Source: Gremmenia infestans | Taxonomy: Eukaryota; Ascomycota; Leotiomycetes; Helotiales; Hamatocanthoscyphaceae | Direction: 5' to 3' | NCBI GenBank assembly: GCA_032629725.1 | Contig: JAFEVB010000022.1 | Span: forward strand, 1,674,001 to 1,738,000 | Length of the DNA stretch: 64,000 nucleotides | Shown here: in pieces, positions 21,341-33,581 of the stretch | Layout of the letters: each line of letters starts with the position of its first letter | Position numbering within the stretch: position 1 is the first letter of the stretch | The notes under the pieces: model-generated | What the model saw: the letters and a program-made list of their open reading frames with translations, nothing else | Told to the model about the DNA's origin: nothing | Databases searched by the model: none | Made by a program: the position numbers and the translations under genes

Positions 21341-24300
21341 ATGTCTCCATATGGAGCTTCTGCAAACAATGAGGGTAATCACCGGGCCATAGACCCCGTT
21401 ACAATGCCAATTGCAATTATTGGCATCAGCTGTCGCTTTTCTGGCGATGCCACAAGTCCAGAAAAACTCTGGGAAATGGTAGCCGAGAAGCGTAGTGCAT
21501 GGTCTGAAATTCCAAGCAACAGGTTTAACCAGGAATCATTTTATCATCCCGTTGGGGGCCATCTGTCTACAGTAAGTGCTACCACGTCTAACTTTGATCA
21601 ATAGTCTGCTAAACTTGTGCACGAAAGATGAACGTCAAAGGCGGTCATTTCATGAGCGAAGATATCGCTTTATTTGATGCATCGTTCTTCAATTTCACTA
21701 CTGAGCTTGCATCTGTAAGTGGAGCTCTATAAAATTCATTTCCAGTTCCAAATTTGCTAATACGAGTAGAGCATGGATCCTCAATATAGACTGCAACTCG
21801 AGTCAGCTTTTGAGGCCCTAGAGAATGGTATGTAGTTGCTCTCCAGAACATTTTCTCCGTATTGATAGGCCACAGCTGGTGTTTCGATCGAAAAGTTAGC
21901 GAAGTCCAATACTTCTGTTTTTACTGCAACTTTCCAAAGAGACTACCATGACGCCTTGATGCGAGATCCTGAGACTCTCCCTCGGTCCTTCCTGACTGGG
22001 AATGGTATGGCTATGATGTCCGCACGCCTATCTCACTTTTTTGACTTGCGAGGTTCAAGCGTCACAGTTGACACAGGGTGTTCAGGAGGCCTAACAGCCC
22101 TCCATCTGGCATGTCAGAGTATTCGGACGGGTGAAGCTTCCATGGCACTTGTTGGAGGTACAAGTATCATGCTCAACCCTGACATGTTTATTATCTTGTC
22201 GAGCTTGGGGTAACAAGCTTCCACTTTCAATCAAATTCAAATGACTGACAATATTCTTAGCATGGTTTCGGAAGACGGAATTTCACACTCGTTCGATGCC
22301 GAGCCTGGAGGTTACGGGAGAGGAGAAGGTATCGCTACCTTGTTACTGAAGCCTCTTGAAGACGCCGTTAGAGATGGAGACTTAGTACGTGCAGTAATTA
22401 GAGAAACAGCTTTGAACCAAGATGGCAAAACGTCTACTATAACGTCCCCATCGCAAGAGGCTCAGGAAGAGCTCATCCGAGCCTGTTACAATAGATCCGG
22501 CTTAGATCCACGCGACACTACCTACGCTGAGGCGCATGGAACAGGTACAAAAACCGGGGACCCAATCGAGGCCGGTGCCATCGGCGCAGTTCTTGGGCGA
22601 TCAAGACCAGCGAACAAACCATTATACATAGGATCCGTCAAGTCAAATTTGGGGCATCTAGAAGCAGCAAGTGGCCTGGCATCCATCATAAAAATGATTC
22701 TTGCTTTTGAAAAGGGGTGTCTACCTCCCAGTATCCACTTCCGCTCTCCAAATCCGAAAATTCAGTTTGACAAATTGAATCTGAAGGTAAGATACCAACA
22801 TATCCAACAGGAATAATCTAGGCTCACAGTCATTTAGGTTGTTACCGAGCTCATTGCATGGCCAGAAGATTCATTGAAGAGGGTTTCCATCAATAACTTC
22901 GGTTATGGAGGATCGAACGCGCATGTGATCCTGGAAGCGGCAGAACAGCAGAATCCTACACAGAAAAGTACCAACGGCATTACCAATGGGATATGCTCAG
23001 AGTCGAAACAGTCTATGGTCTTCATTCTCAGCGCCAAGGACAAGAACTCGCTTAAAACAATGGCATCTGATCTAAGTGGGTTTCTCGAAGCCAAAACACC
23101 TTACAAGAACAAACTTCGAATGGAAGATCTTGCATACACCCTCGGTCAACGTCGATCGAGATTTGCATGGCGACTCGCTGCCTCGGCTAAGTCCCTCCCT
23201 GGTCTGATCAAGGCATTTAGTGAAGACGGGACTACACCACAGCACTCTTCTGGGGCCCCACGCCTTGGCTTCGTGTTCAACGGTCAGGGAGCACAATGGC
23301 ACGCTATGGGCCGAGAGCTGATAGCTGTATATCCTGTGTTTAAGCAATGCATGCTTGAGGCTGAACAGCATTTGACAGACTTTGGAGCAAAGTGGAGCTT
23401 GATTGGTGAGGCAACCAAATCGACATTCTCTATACGTCTCAGTTGTGCTAATCTTCAGCAGAGGAGCTTAGTCGAGATGCCAAATCGACCCGTGTGAATG
23501 AAGCCCAGTACAGCTTGCCAATGTCATGCTCTGTTCAACTGGCATTGGTACGCCTTCTCGCATCCTGGGGCATCAAAGCAACTGCTGTCACAGGGCATTC
23601 GAGTGGAGAAGTCAGTGGAGCTTTCGCAGCAGGTGCTCTAAATCTCCGCCAGGCTCTCGCAATTGTCTATCACAGAGGCGTACTGAACAATGTCTTGATC
23701 CACACATCTAAGCTCCGAGGTGCTATGATGGCTGTTGGTCTTGGCCCAGACGACCTGCACAAATACACCTTGTCAGGTCCTGCTGGTAAGGTAGTCAATG
23801 CTTGTACCAACAGTCCTACTAGCGTAACACTCTCTGGCGATCTCGAAGCTATTGAACTCCTGGAGGAGACTTTATTAGCTGACAAAGTCTTCGCCCGAAG
23901 ACTGAAGGTTGAGACGGCGTATCATTCACACCACATGGTACCCCTTGCAAAAGACTATCTTTCAGCTCTCGATAAGGATGTAGTCGAACTTGGGGACTTC
24001 AATGGCGTGCTTTACTACTCACCAGTGACAGGTGAATTTGTCAAGACGGCTCAAGAGCTTGGTCCCGAGCACTGGGTGTCGAACATGGTGAAACCAGTAC
24101 TCTTCTTGGACTCTTTTCGCAACATGTGTATCGAGTCTCCAGCGTCTGAATCACTTGAACCTCAGACGAATATCGACGTAGTGGTGGAAATTGGGCCTCA
24201 CGGTGCTCTCGCCGGACCAATTCGGCAGATTCTTACAGATCCAAAGCTCAAGGGGTTCGGCATCACATACGCTTCTTGTCTAACAAGGAATGAGGACGCT

Positions 24301-27300
24301 GTGCATACAATGCAAAGCCTGGCTTCTTTGCTATTGAGCAAAGGCTATCCGGTTGATATTGCTGCTGTCAATTTCCCACGACCTACCAGTGGCCTCAAGG
24401 TCCTTGATCTTCCCAAGTACCCGTGGAACCACTCATCTCGGTTCTGGATGGAGCCAAGGGTGAACAAAGCATGGCGTCAACGAAAAAGACCGGGCCATGA
24501 TCTACTTGGCTCCCTAGTGCCTGGATCAACTTCTCTCGCTCCTACATGGAAACATGTCATCCGCATCGATGAGATACCTTGGGTGCGTGATCATATGGTA
24601 GGCTCAGACATTATTTACCCGGGAGCAGGTTTCATCGTGATGGCAATTGAAGCAATGCGAGAACTTCACCTCCAAGAGCAACGAATTGTCGACGGATACT
24701 ACCTTCGCTCAGTAGAGATTATGAAAGCGCTAGTGATTCCGGACACATTGGAAGGTGTCGAGGTCCAACTTAGCTTCCAGCCATCAGATTCCCGAGAACT
24801 TGACCCCAGCTGGCGAGAATTCCATATATATTCTATGACAACAGATAATGAATGTATAAAGCACAGTTCTGGCTCTATCTCAACGAAGTACAATCATGCG
24901 GACAATCTCGCAGGTCTCTCACGTCGGCAAATGAAGTCAACCATTGATTTCGACCCCGATACATCGACACGTACTACGAAAGTAGATACCAAGGACTTCT
25001 TCCAGTCGTTTGCAGCCCTCGGAATTAAACACGGTCCCTCTTTTCAAAATCTGACGGCCATAAACGTAGGCCAGGGTGAATCCGAGGCTGCCTTTGAGAT
25101 CGCGGACACGGCCTCACTCATGCCAGGAGGAACACAGCATGCCCATGTTTTACACCCTATCACATTGGATGCAATCTTTCAAGCATCCTACTCCACATTG
25201 CCAGTAGCTGATCTTCAGCGCATGGGGGCGGCGATTCCGCGCTCTATAAAGTCAATGTTTATATCGTCTAACATCGGGGCCGAAGCGCACCACCAATTCC
25301 AGACTTTCCAATCGCTTAACGACCACAGCTCTCAAGGCTTCAATGTCTCAATGAAGCTCATTTCGAAAGAAGATACTTCTCATACCCCCGTCCTCGAGAT
25401 CGACGAGCTGCATTGCCGATCTGTTGGCAAAGTTGTTTCTCAAGAAATTGATTCGAAGAACAAGAACGATAGTGTTGTGATCCAGTGGGAGCCTAGCATT
25501 GAATTCTCGGACCATTTAGGTCTGCAGAACTTGCTCAGGATGTCCGCAGATTCTTCCGAGGCCATTCTCATCGCAAATTTGAAGCGCGCAACTTTCCATC
25601 TTATCAATGACGCGCTCGATAGATTGACACTTGATGAGTCTGATGGTCTAGTAGGGCATCAGAAGCTCTTTTTCAACTGGATGAAATTGCAAAAGACAAA
25701 GGCCGAGATGAACGAGCTCGCCCCGGACAGTTGTTCCTGGCTCAAAACCAGCGAAGGCGTCAAACAGATGCTGTACGGCAACGTCTCATTGGCAAGCGTC
25801 AATGGAGAGATGCTCGTTCGTATCGGTGAGAATCTTAGTGAGATCTTGACGAATGAAGTCGCCCCGTTGGAGCTTATGCTTGAGGATAAACTGCTGTACA
25901 GCTATTATGAGAAAGCTGTGCATTACGACAGGTCATTGGAGCAAGTGCATAAGCTCGTCAAGCTTTTCGGGCACTACAATCCTAAAGGGAAAATTCTGGA
26001 GATTGGTGGTGGTACTGGATCTTGCACTGGGAAAGTACTCGATGCCTTGAGTGACAGCAGACCGGGATACGATCCTCGATTCGCTCACTATGACTTTACT
26101 GATATTTCGTCGGGTTTCTTTGAAGTCGCCAGAGAGAAGTTTGATCGATGGCGAGATCAGATGGGTTTCAAAAAGCTTGACATTGAGCAAGATCCTTCCA
26201 AGCAGTCTTTCGAGCTAGGTACGTCGACAGAATATTTTCTCTTGGTTCCTCCCGAAAGAATTTCACCAACTGGTATATCATATACTCTGATACCCTATCA
26301 CCCCGATGATGAAATCAATCGTCGCTCTTTCTTTGGCGTCTTGTGATTCAACCCCGATTCGGCAGCGACTCGTCCATCTAAGTTCATGACACAGACTGAC
26401 AATTTGAACTAGGATCTTACGATCTCATCATTGCTTGCCAAGTTCTGCACGCTACCAAGGCTATGAATACCACAATGACTCACGTTCGGCAACTACTCAA
26501 ACCAGGAGGCAAATTGATCATGATGGAAACAACCCAGGAAGCAATAGATGCTCAACTGGTTTTCGGAACACTTCCCGGATGGTGGTTAAGTAAGTTCCAC
26601 TTCCTTGGTGTTCTTAAATGGGCTCTTCTAATAGAACTTCAGGTGAGGAAAAAGAACGGAAGCATAGTCCGAATCTCACTGTTCCTCATTGGGACAAAGT
26701 TCTCAAGCGATGCGGGTTTTCCGGTCTCGATGTCGAGGCGAGAGATTGCGAGGATGATGACAATTACGCCATGAGTGTTATCATGTCCACTGCGAAAAGA
26801 GATGACTCTCCCCGATTTCCCGAACAAATTGCTCTCGTCTATGCCGATGCGCTACCGCCGCAACCATGGCTAGAACAACTGAAAGTCCTGCTCGCGAGAC
26901 TGACCTCAACTAATGTGACCGTTGAGAGGCTTGATCGGCTTAACCCCTCAGGAAAAGTATGCATCTTTTTGTCCGAGATGGAGCATGCTTTCCTAAGCAA
27001 GATGGACGAGACCAGATTCGAGAAAATTAAGGCGCTTCTGACCAGAAGCCAAGGTGTCTTCTGGATCACCCGTGGAGCTGCATTAGAATGCAAAAAACCC
27101 TCAGTTGCTCTACAGACTGGCCTCCTACGAACATTGAGGCTCGAAGACACTGGCAGGCAATACATAACGCTTGATATTGACTCGGAAAGTGAACCCTGGA
27201 CAGCATCGACAACTAGCGCCATTTTGGATGTTTTCAGATTTACCTTCGATCTCTCGATCGGCAAGTCTGTTGTCGACTGTGAATATGCGCTGCGGGGCTC

Positions 27301-29653
27301 AGGGATCCTGGTCCCACGTATGTACAGTGATGTTGCTGAAAACTATTCCATTCCTGCCGCGGAACTCATGGATACAAAACTTGAGCCGTTCTATCAGTCT
27401 GATAGAGAAATTCGCTTGGATGTCGCTGTCCCTGGACTGTTAGACAGTCTAGCTTTTATTGACGCTGGCTCAACCGATGAAACCCTGCCAGACGATTTCG
27501 TTGAGATACGGCCGGAGGCATTTGGTCTCAACTTCAGAGATCTCATGGTGTCTATGGGACAGCTGAAGGAGAAGGTTATGGGCTTCGAATGCAGCGGTAG
27601 AATCACTAGGCTTGGACCCAATCCCAGTCATGGTCTCCAGATCAATGATCGCATCTGTGCTTTGACACACAATGGCCACTACTCCAACTTTGTTCGCGTT
27701 CATTCGACTGGCGTGGCCCGGATTCCTGACGACATGACCTTTGAGGTTGCGGCATCAATTCCTATGATATTTATCACAGCTTATCATGCACTCGTAGACA
27801 CAGCTCGTCTAGAGAGTGGCGAGACTGTGTTGATCCATGCTGCTGCTGGAGGTGTAGGCCAAGCGGCCATCATGATTGCGAAATGGATTGGCGCGAAGAT
27901 CTTTGTCACCGTTGGATCGAACGAGAAGCGTGATTTCCTCACTAAGACATACGGAATTCCTCCCAACCACATGTTCTCAAGCAGAGATAACTCTTTTGCT
28001 GCGGGTATCATGGCCGCGACAGATTTCAAAGGGGTTGACGTGTTGCTCAATTCTCTTTCTGGGGAACTGCTTCAGGAGGGCTGGAACATCATGGCCTATC
28101 ATGGACGTTTGGTCGAGATTGGGAAACGCGATATTCAGCTCAACAAGAACCTCGAAATGCTGCCGTTCCACCGAGCAATTTCTTTCTCTGCCATTGATTT
28201 GATCCACCTCGGCAACTACAAGAACCGGGTGGTTTCGAGGGTACTCGCAAGTGTACTTGAATTGTTTAGCAACCACGACATTCAACCAGTTCAACCTATT
28301 TCGGTACTTCCAATCTCCGAGATTCAGCGAGGTTTCCGAATCTTGCAGGCAGGCAAGCAGTTCGGGAAGATTGTGATCAAGCCCCAACTAGGCGATCTTG
28401 TCCAGGTTGGTTCTGGTCACGAAGAATTAGAAGAATAATATGCTAACAACTTCAGGTCCTACCCACACGAAAAGTCTTACGACTCTCTCCGAATGCATCA
28501 TACTTGATTGCTGGCGGCATGGGAGGACTTGGACGATCTATTGCTCAATGGCTTGTCCGCCATGGAGCAAAAACGCTCATCATGGTCTCGCGCAGTGCAG
28601 CATCGCAGAACGACGCAGAGCTCTATCTCAACAGACTAAAGGCACAAGGCTGTAGGATTATCCTCAAAAATTGCAACATTGCTAACGAGGGTGATCTTTC
28701 TGGTGTGCTTAGCGAGTGCGCTTTGAAATTTCCACCTATAAAGGGTGTGATTCAAGCAGCCATGGTATTGCAGGTTCGTATTTCTCGTTGACGTGGCGTA
28801 TATTCACTTCTGACCTTAATAGGACTCTGTATTCGAGCACATGAACTTTCAACAATGGCAAAAAGCCGTTCACCCCAAAGTAGCAGGCACCTACAACCTT
28901 CACAGACAGCTTGGTGTTGAGTTGGACTTTTTTGTTATGCTTTCTTCTTCAGCTGGGGTAGTCGGCAACACAAGCCAAGCAAATTATGCAGCCGGGGGGA
29001 CTTTCGAAGACGCATTTGCCAGGTATCGCGCTTCGCAGGGCTTGCCTGCAGTTTCCCTTGACCTGGGCATGGTTCGATCTGTAGGCTATGTGTCCGAGAC
29101 CAAAGGAGTAGCCGAACGTTTGGCAAAGCTAGGATGGAGGCCGCTAGGAGAACAGGAGGTGTTTCACATTCTCGAAACAGCAATGCTTCATCCGCGACGA
29201 GACCCAAGGTCCAGCCAAATTATCACCGGTCTTGAGGCTCTAGAGAACGACGACGACATCGTATGGCGTCGTGAACCACGATTCTGGACTCCGAAACATC
29301 AAAACAATCAAAGACACAACTCAACCGCTGGCCACCGCTCGAACGATGCTATCACGCTCCAAGATGGCCTCTCTAACGCAGACTCGTCCGAGACAGCTGT
29401 TGCGCTGGTCACAGCTGCAGTCATTAGCAAACTATCAGCTATGTTCATGCTCCCAAATGACGAGATCAAAGACTCGGCACCATTGTCCCACTACGGCGTG
29501 GACTCTCTAGTTGCCGTCGAGCTCAGGAACTGGCTGAACACACATGCCGACTGCGATATCTCCATATTCGATGTGCTTCAGAGCGTATCGTTGAAAGCGC
29601 TTGCTAGCAAGGTCGTGGAGAGGAGCAAGCACGTGGTGAATGTCAAATCCTGA
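21341..29653 (+). CDS. highly reducing type I polyketide synthase (KS-AT-DH-CMeT-ER-KR-ACP)
   Basis: A 2549-residue iterative PKS in eleven exons (21341-21571, 21628-21714, 21770-21827, 21876-22209, 22261-22786, 22838-23405, 23462-26218, 26413-26589, 26643-28405, 28456-28773, 28823-29653); total length is in frame. KS (about 20-450): the active Cys is in DTGCSGG rather than the usual DTACSS, with EAHGTGT and NLGHLE following. AT: GHSSGE near 647. DH: His in RDHMVG near 977 and Asp in LDAIFQ near 1170. CMeT: LEIGGGTG near 1444. ER: HAAAGGVGQAA near 1977. KR: GGMGGLG near 2186. ACP: GVDSL near 2497. All domains look intact, so a reduced C-methylated chain is expected. No thioesterase or reductase follows the ACP; release needs a partner, probably the cluster acyltransferase. 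Confidence 0.96.
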
Positions 29654-30422
29654 GGTTGCCCTAAATTTCGCGTGGTACGGGATCATCTGTCGCTCCTTTG
29701 GACTAAAGAATATCTTAGTATAGCTAGCTATAGGTGGAAATAGAAGCTTAGATTTAGACCAGATTAGCTAATAAGTCAGTCAGTCAATGATCAGCACAAC
29801 TTTGAGAGGGAAGCTATAATGTACCGAAAGATGTAATAGTAGGGATAACTCAGCATAGTTTGATCATCGTCTACGGCTATACATGATGATGAAATGAGCG
29901 ATTACTTGACCACCATATGACACCAATAAACAGTCAAAAGTAGCAGTGCAAATAAACCGCTACTACAGACCCACTCCATAACATAAGTAGAATTGCTCGA
30001 GTAAGTAGAGAAAAACGTTCTACTGATAACTATGGTAGCCTATTAGAAGATATAAGCAGCGATATAAGCAAGCACTTGCCATTCTGGGTGGTTCATAGAA
30101 TAAAGTCGGCAGGGTAGAATGCTATTGCAGGGTTTGACGCCAAGAAAAGAAATCGCACCTACGATCCTCAAGGGAAAAAACAGAGATACAGTTCGGTTTT
30201 TTTTATCTAAGTCGATACTAGCTATCGCTTTCTGCAGTCGTGTATGTATAAGGCTGGAAGGGAAATGAAAGCCCATCATCATACTCCAAGAAGATTATGC
30301 TAGTGAGAAGAACAACGCTTACTGGACATGGAGCCTCAGTGGTCTGTTCGGATATATCTGACAACAAGATAGAAGGATGATTCAAGGAAAGGCTTCCGGA
30401 CCAAGTAGTGTATGTCCATTTA
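29654..30422. other. right boundary of the cluster
   Basis: Non-coding spacer between the convergent 3' ends of the PKS and the Whi2-like gene. No repeat or gene is recognised. I place the cluster boundary here because the following genes are housekeeping in type. Confidence 0.55.
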
Positions 30423-31984
30423 TTAACGCAACCCAATTACGCTCATCTCCAAGGTCCAAACTCTTCGGATCCACACCTTCAGCTTCCCTTGCACGCCTTC
30501 CACGTTCTCAAGCTCCACGCCCTCCCACCAACATCTTCGAGCTGGCTTTCTCCAAAACAAGAGCAGCTTTTGTGCCATTCCTACTGCGTTGCTTCCCATC
30601 TCGGCGCCGCGGATGTCGGTTCGTAGACGAGCTAGTGCAAGACTGCAAATGACTGCCTTGTTGGGCTCGTTTGCTCTGTGGCCCCAATGATCTTCGTGGT
30701 TGAACCCGCTGTAACCCGTTAGCAAACCGCACCCCTTCTTTAAGCAATCCAGACACACCCAGCGGTCAACATCTCGATTAAGTGCTGTTCTGTTGTCCCA
30801 GTCTCCTCACTCCGCCTCAATCCAGAGAATATCCCATCTTGCTTCAACAGCGCCTTTCCTGCTGCACGCTTCACCTCGATCATTTCCGATTGCTCGATTT
30901 CCGCAACAGGTGGAATAACGTAGAAGTCCAAATCCTCTCTCAAAACAATTATACCTGCTCGATCTTGTAGCATTTCTCTTGCGGAGCCGGCCATTGGCTC
31001 AATTGGTATAGGATCTGCTTCGGGGCTTGCAGAGGGCGAATTCGAGCCAGAAGGAATTGTCTGCGCGACATTGCGGAAGAATTCGAGCATGTACTGTAGG
31101 GATGCTGGATCATACTGTGTGGTTATGTTAGCTATATGTATATCTAAATTGCGTATCACATCGCGAGTAAATGAGACTTGACGGACATCAACTTGGAAGG
31201 CATCGCCCTCATGGTATTGGTTCAAGTGCCCATCTGGTAAGAGGCCGTTGGGAAATAGCGATAAGAGGACGAATTCTGGTAGGGTTAGGAGTTCGTCTCG
31301 TGAAAGTGTGAACCTCTGGCCACTATAGGATGATTAGCAAGTCGTTTACCAGGATCCGAGTTTGGGTCTGTACCGGAGGTCCATTGTGATGTTCTCATCT
31401 GCACCAACATCTTCACATCACGTCAGTATTGGGCCTATATCCAATTTGGGGCATCATATACCTCCTAGAGTGTTTATAGGTGGCGCGCCACCTTGCTGCA
31501 CCTGAGTAATAATACTCGCAGCTCCTCCTGCAGCCGCCATCAGGTATGTGAAAGAATCGAGCGGGCTGGAACCCTCCGAATACGCTGGTGGAGGCTCGTT
31601 GTCGTCGTCTTTCTTCGAGGACTCCCCTTTTGTATCCTGTGGTAAAGCAGCCTTTGTCTCAGCAACAACGTCTCGAGAAGACGAAGGGGGTGTATTAGGC
31701 GCGACAGGCGCGTATGCTGGGACAGATGCAGATGCGCCGGCTTCAGTGACTGCTGTCTTGTATGCTTCAACAGCCTCGACAGTTGAGGTATAGAGTGACG
31801 AGAAAGGAGGAGGGTTTGGAGAGGCAGGCGCAGAAGTCGATGGATCGGATTTGGGGTATCTAGGGGGCGGTGACTGTGCTCGAGATATTATTTCGTCCTC
31901 AAGCTTTGATGCGTGCTCGTTCTCCTCGATATCCAGCCGAACGGACGACGGGCCGTCGTTGGCTGCTTCTTCTATACCGGACAA
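30423..31984 (-). CDS. Whi2-like BTB-fold stress-response phosphatase regulator, non-AUG start
   Basis: Resembles Whi2, the partner of the Psr1/Psr2 phosphatases in general stress response and growth control. The N-terminal part is disordered and rich in Pro/Ser/Asp. A BTB-like domain follows (GQRFTLSRDELLTLPEFVL through VDYDPASLQYMLEFFRNV). The conserved C-terminal block starts GGFNHEDHWGHRANEPNKA and ends near 30423. Four introns are needed, among them a 75-nt stop-free one whose removal joins QVD to YDPAS, and one near 30711-30758. Oddity: the frame has no ATG at its start. The coding-like sequence continues upstream of 31984 (TTG) to a TAA at 32039-32041, and beyond that in the same frame runs 13 codons up to an ATG (32078-32080). 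Confidence 0.8.
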
Positions 31985-32659
31985 CGTGATGGCTGAGTGC
32001 TCGGAGTCGCTGTTTGGTTCTTCGGGGTTATATCCAAGTTATAAGGGCGCGAAAGGTTGCGATTGCAGAGCGGATTGCATGAGTACATTGGTTGTTGATT
32101 GATTGAGAAGCGGCCGATTCCCTTTCAAGATGAGGTCCCGATTCGGGCGTTAATTAATCAATCAAGCTCGCTAAATTAAGCTTAGCGCCCGGCGTGAACG
32201 CATACATATCACCCCTGTCCGCTGACCTTGTTATTGTCAACAACATACATCAATTACAGTACTATGCCTATCAAGTTCAATAATCTCGTCGAGCTTGGTG
32301 CTGCTCTTAACTGTATAACTATCTATTGCCCAAGTATTGCAGTCTATATTCTACCTCGGACTTGAACGACCTAGCTACCACTACAAAGAACACCGTATTA
32401 AGCCTTAAGCGGATGATCGACGACTAGCTCCTGGTATATAACTTTCAGTTCCTCAGCAAGACTCAAGTGAGTCTCTGGTAAGGAAGCTAGACACTTTTTT
32501 TGCCATAGACCCCAGTACCAAGATTTATTGCATGCCCTAATCCTCAAACATTTTAATATCCGCTCGCTCTACTACAATATTCCCATATCCATTGTTCATT
32601 GTTCGTTGTTTAGTGTTCATTACTACTGTCAGGTTACGAATCCAGTCAAAGCAAGCTCT

Positions 32660-33070
32660 GGAACCAATTGTTGCAAATGTCATAAGCCCAACCTGAGAAA
32701 TAGCATAATCGTCATACTTATAATTGCACCATGTTTTTTTACCTCTGTTGCGTTCCTCATTATTCATTGAAGATTATCATGGACGTCATTTGACGATATG
32801 CAACAAGCTTTTTGACTCTATTATTATGAAGAATTATTGCAAACGTCATTTAGCGAATTGCAACGAATTCCTTTTCAAGTATTGCTGTTTTGCAATGTTG
32901 ACTCATGACTTGTCTAGGAATTATGACAGATGTAATGCCGATATGCAATACAAACTTTCCAAAAGTAGGTACCCTTATACCAAATTATATCATGTGGTTT
33001 TGTATTTAAGCTATGATTACATTGAACTATAAATTATATAATGCCGATATGCAACAGAATTCCATAAGAA
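32660..33070. repeat. diverged short repeats
   Basis: Related blocks recur about every 50-130 bp: TTGCAAATGTCAT (near 32673), GGACGTCATTTGACGATATGCAAC (near 32782), TTGCAAACGTCATTTAGCGAATTGCAAC (near 32837), ATGCCGATATGCAA (near 32936) and ATGCCGATATGCAAC (near 33040). They look like an old, decayed tandem array. Confidence 0.5.
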
Positions 33071-33486
33071 ATAAGGTGAGTGTAGGTTTTGATTAGGAGA
33101 TGATGACTATTAGTCTGAGCTTTGGTTTTCTAGAGCTCTTGTCTAAATTAGAATATCCAATCCTTCCCATTGCTTGCGTCTATTACCAGCTATACAGTTT
33201 CGCTCATTATACAATCAAATTACACCAAATACAATATGCCCTCCCAGGCTAGATATTGATACTTGGAGCAGCGTGTTATACCCCGCCTCCCGGTATTGAA
33301 CGTCCTTGAAGTTCTGTAGGTGTTCGTAAAACTAACATTCTTTTGAACTTCATACAACTTTCCTGGGGCTAGCTACCAGTGAGAATATTATTTCAGTGAA
33401 CGATTGGCGCGCCGTGATTGCAATATATAGATGATCTTCGCATGCTATATGAATACGTCATCCTAGTCCATTCAGCAACTATTGGA

Positions 33487-33581
33487 ACTTCCTCCAATTG
33501 CTATCTCTCTTATAGCTAGCATCACCTCTCTACACTTTAGAATTAAGAGCCAACATACACCGAGATCCTCTACTCCTTCCT
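33487..33581. repeat. degenerate dispersed repeat, copy 2
   Basis: Counterpart of 14654-14744, in the same orientation, with shared blocks ACTTCCTCC, TAGCATCACCTCT, AGAGCCAA and CCGAGATCC. It lies outside the cluster, so the repeat is genomic rather than cluster-specific. Confidence 0.7.

Noticed and set aside
26219..26412. Possible PKS truncation at an in-frame stop inside the methyltransferase domain
   Set aside because: A 194-nt GT-AG intron joins QSFEL-G to SYDLIIACQVLHA exactly as the domain requires, so the PKS is continuous.
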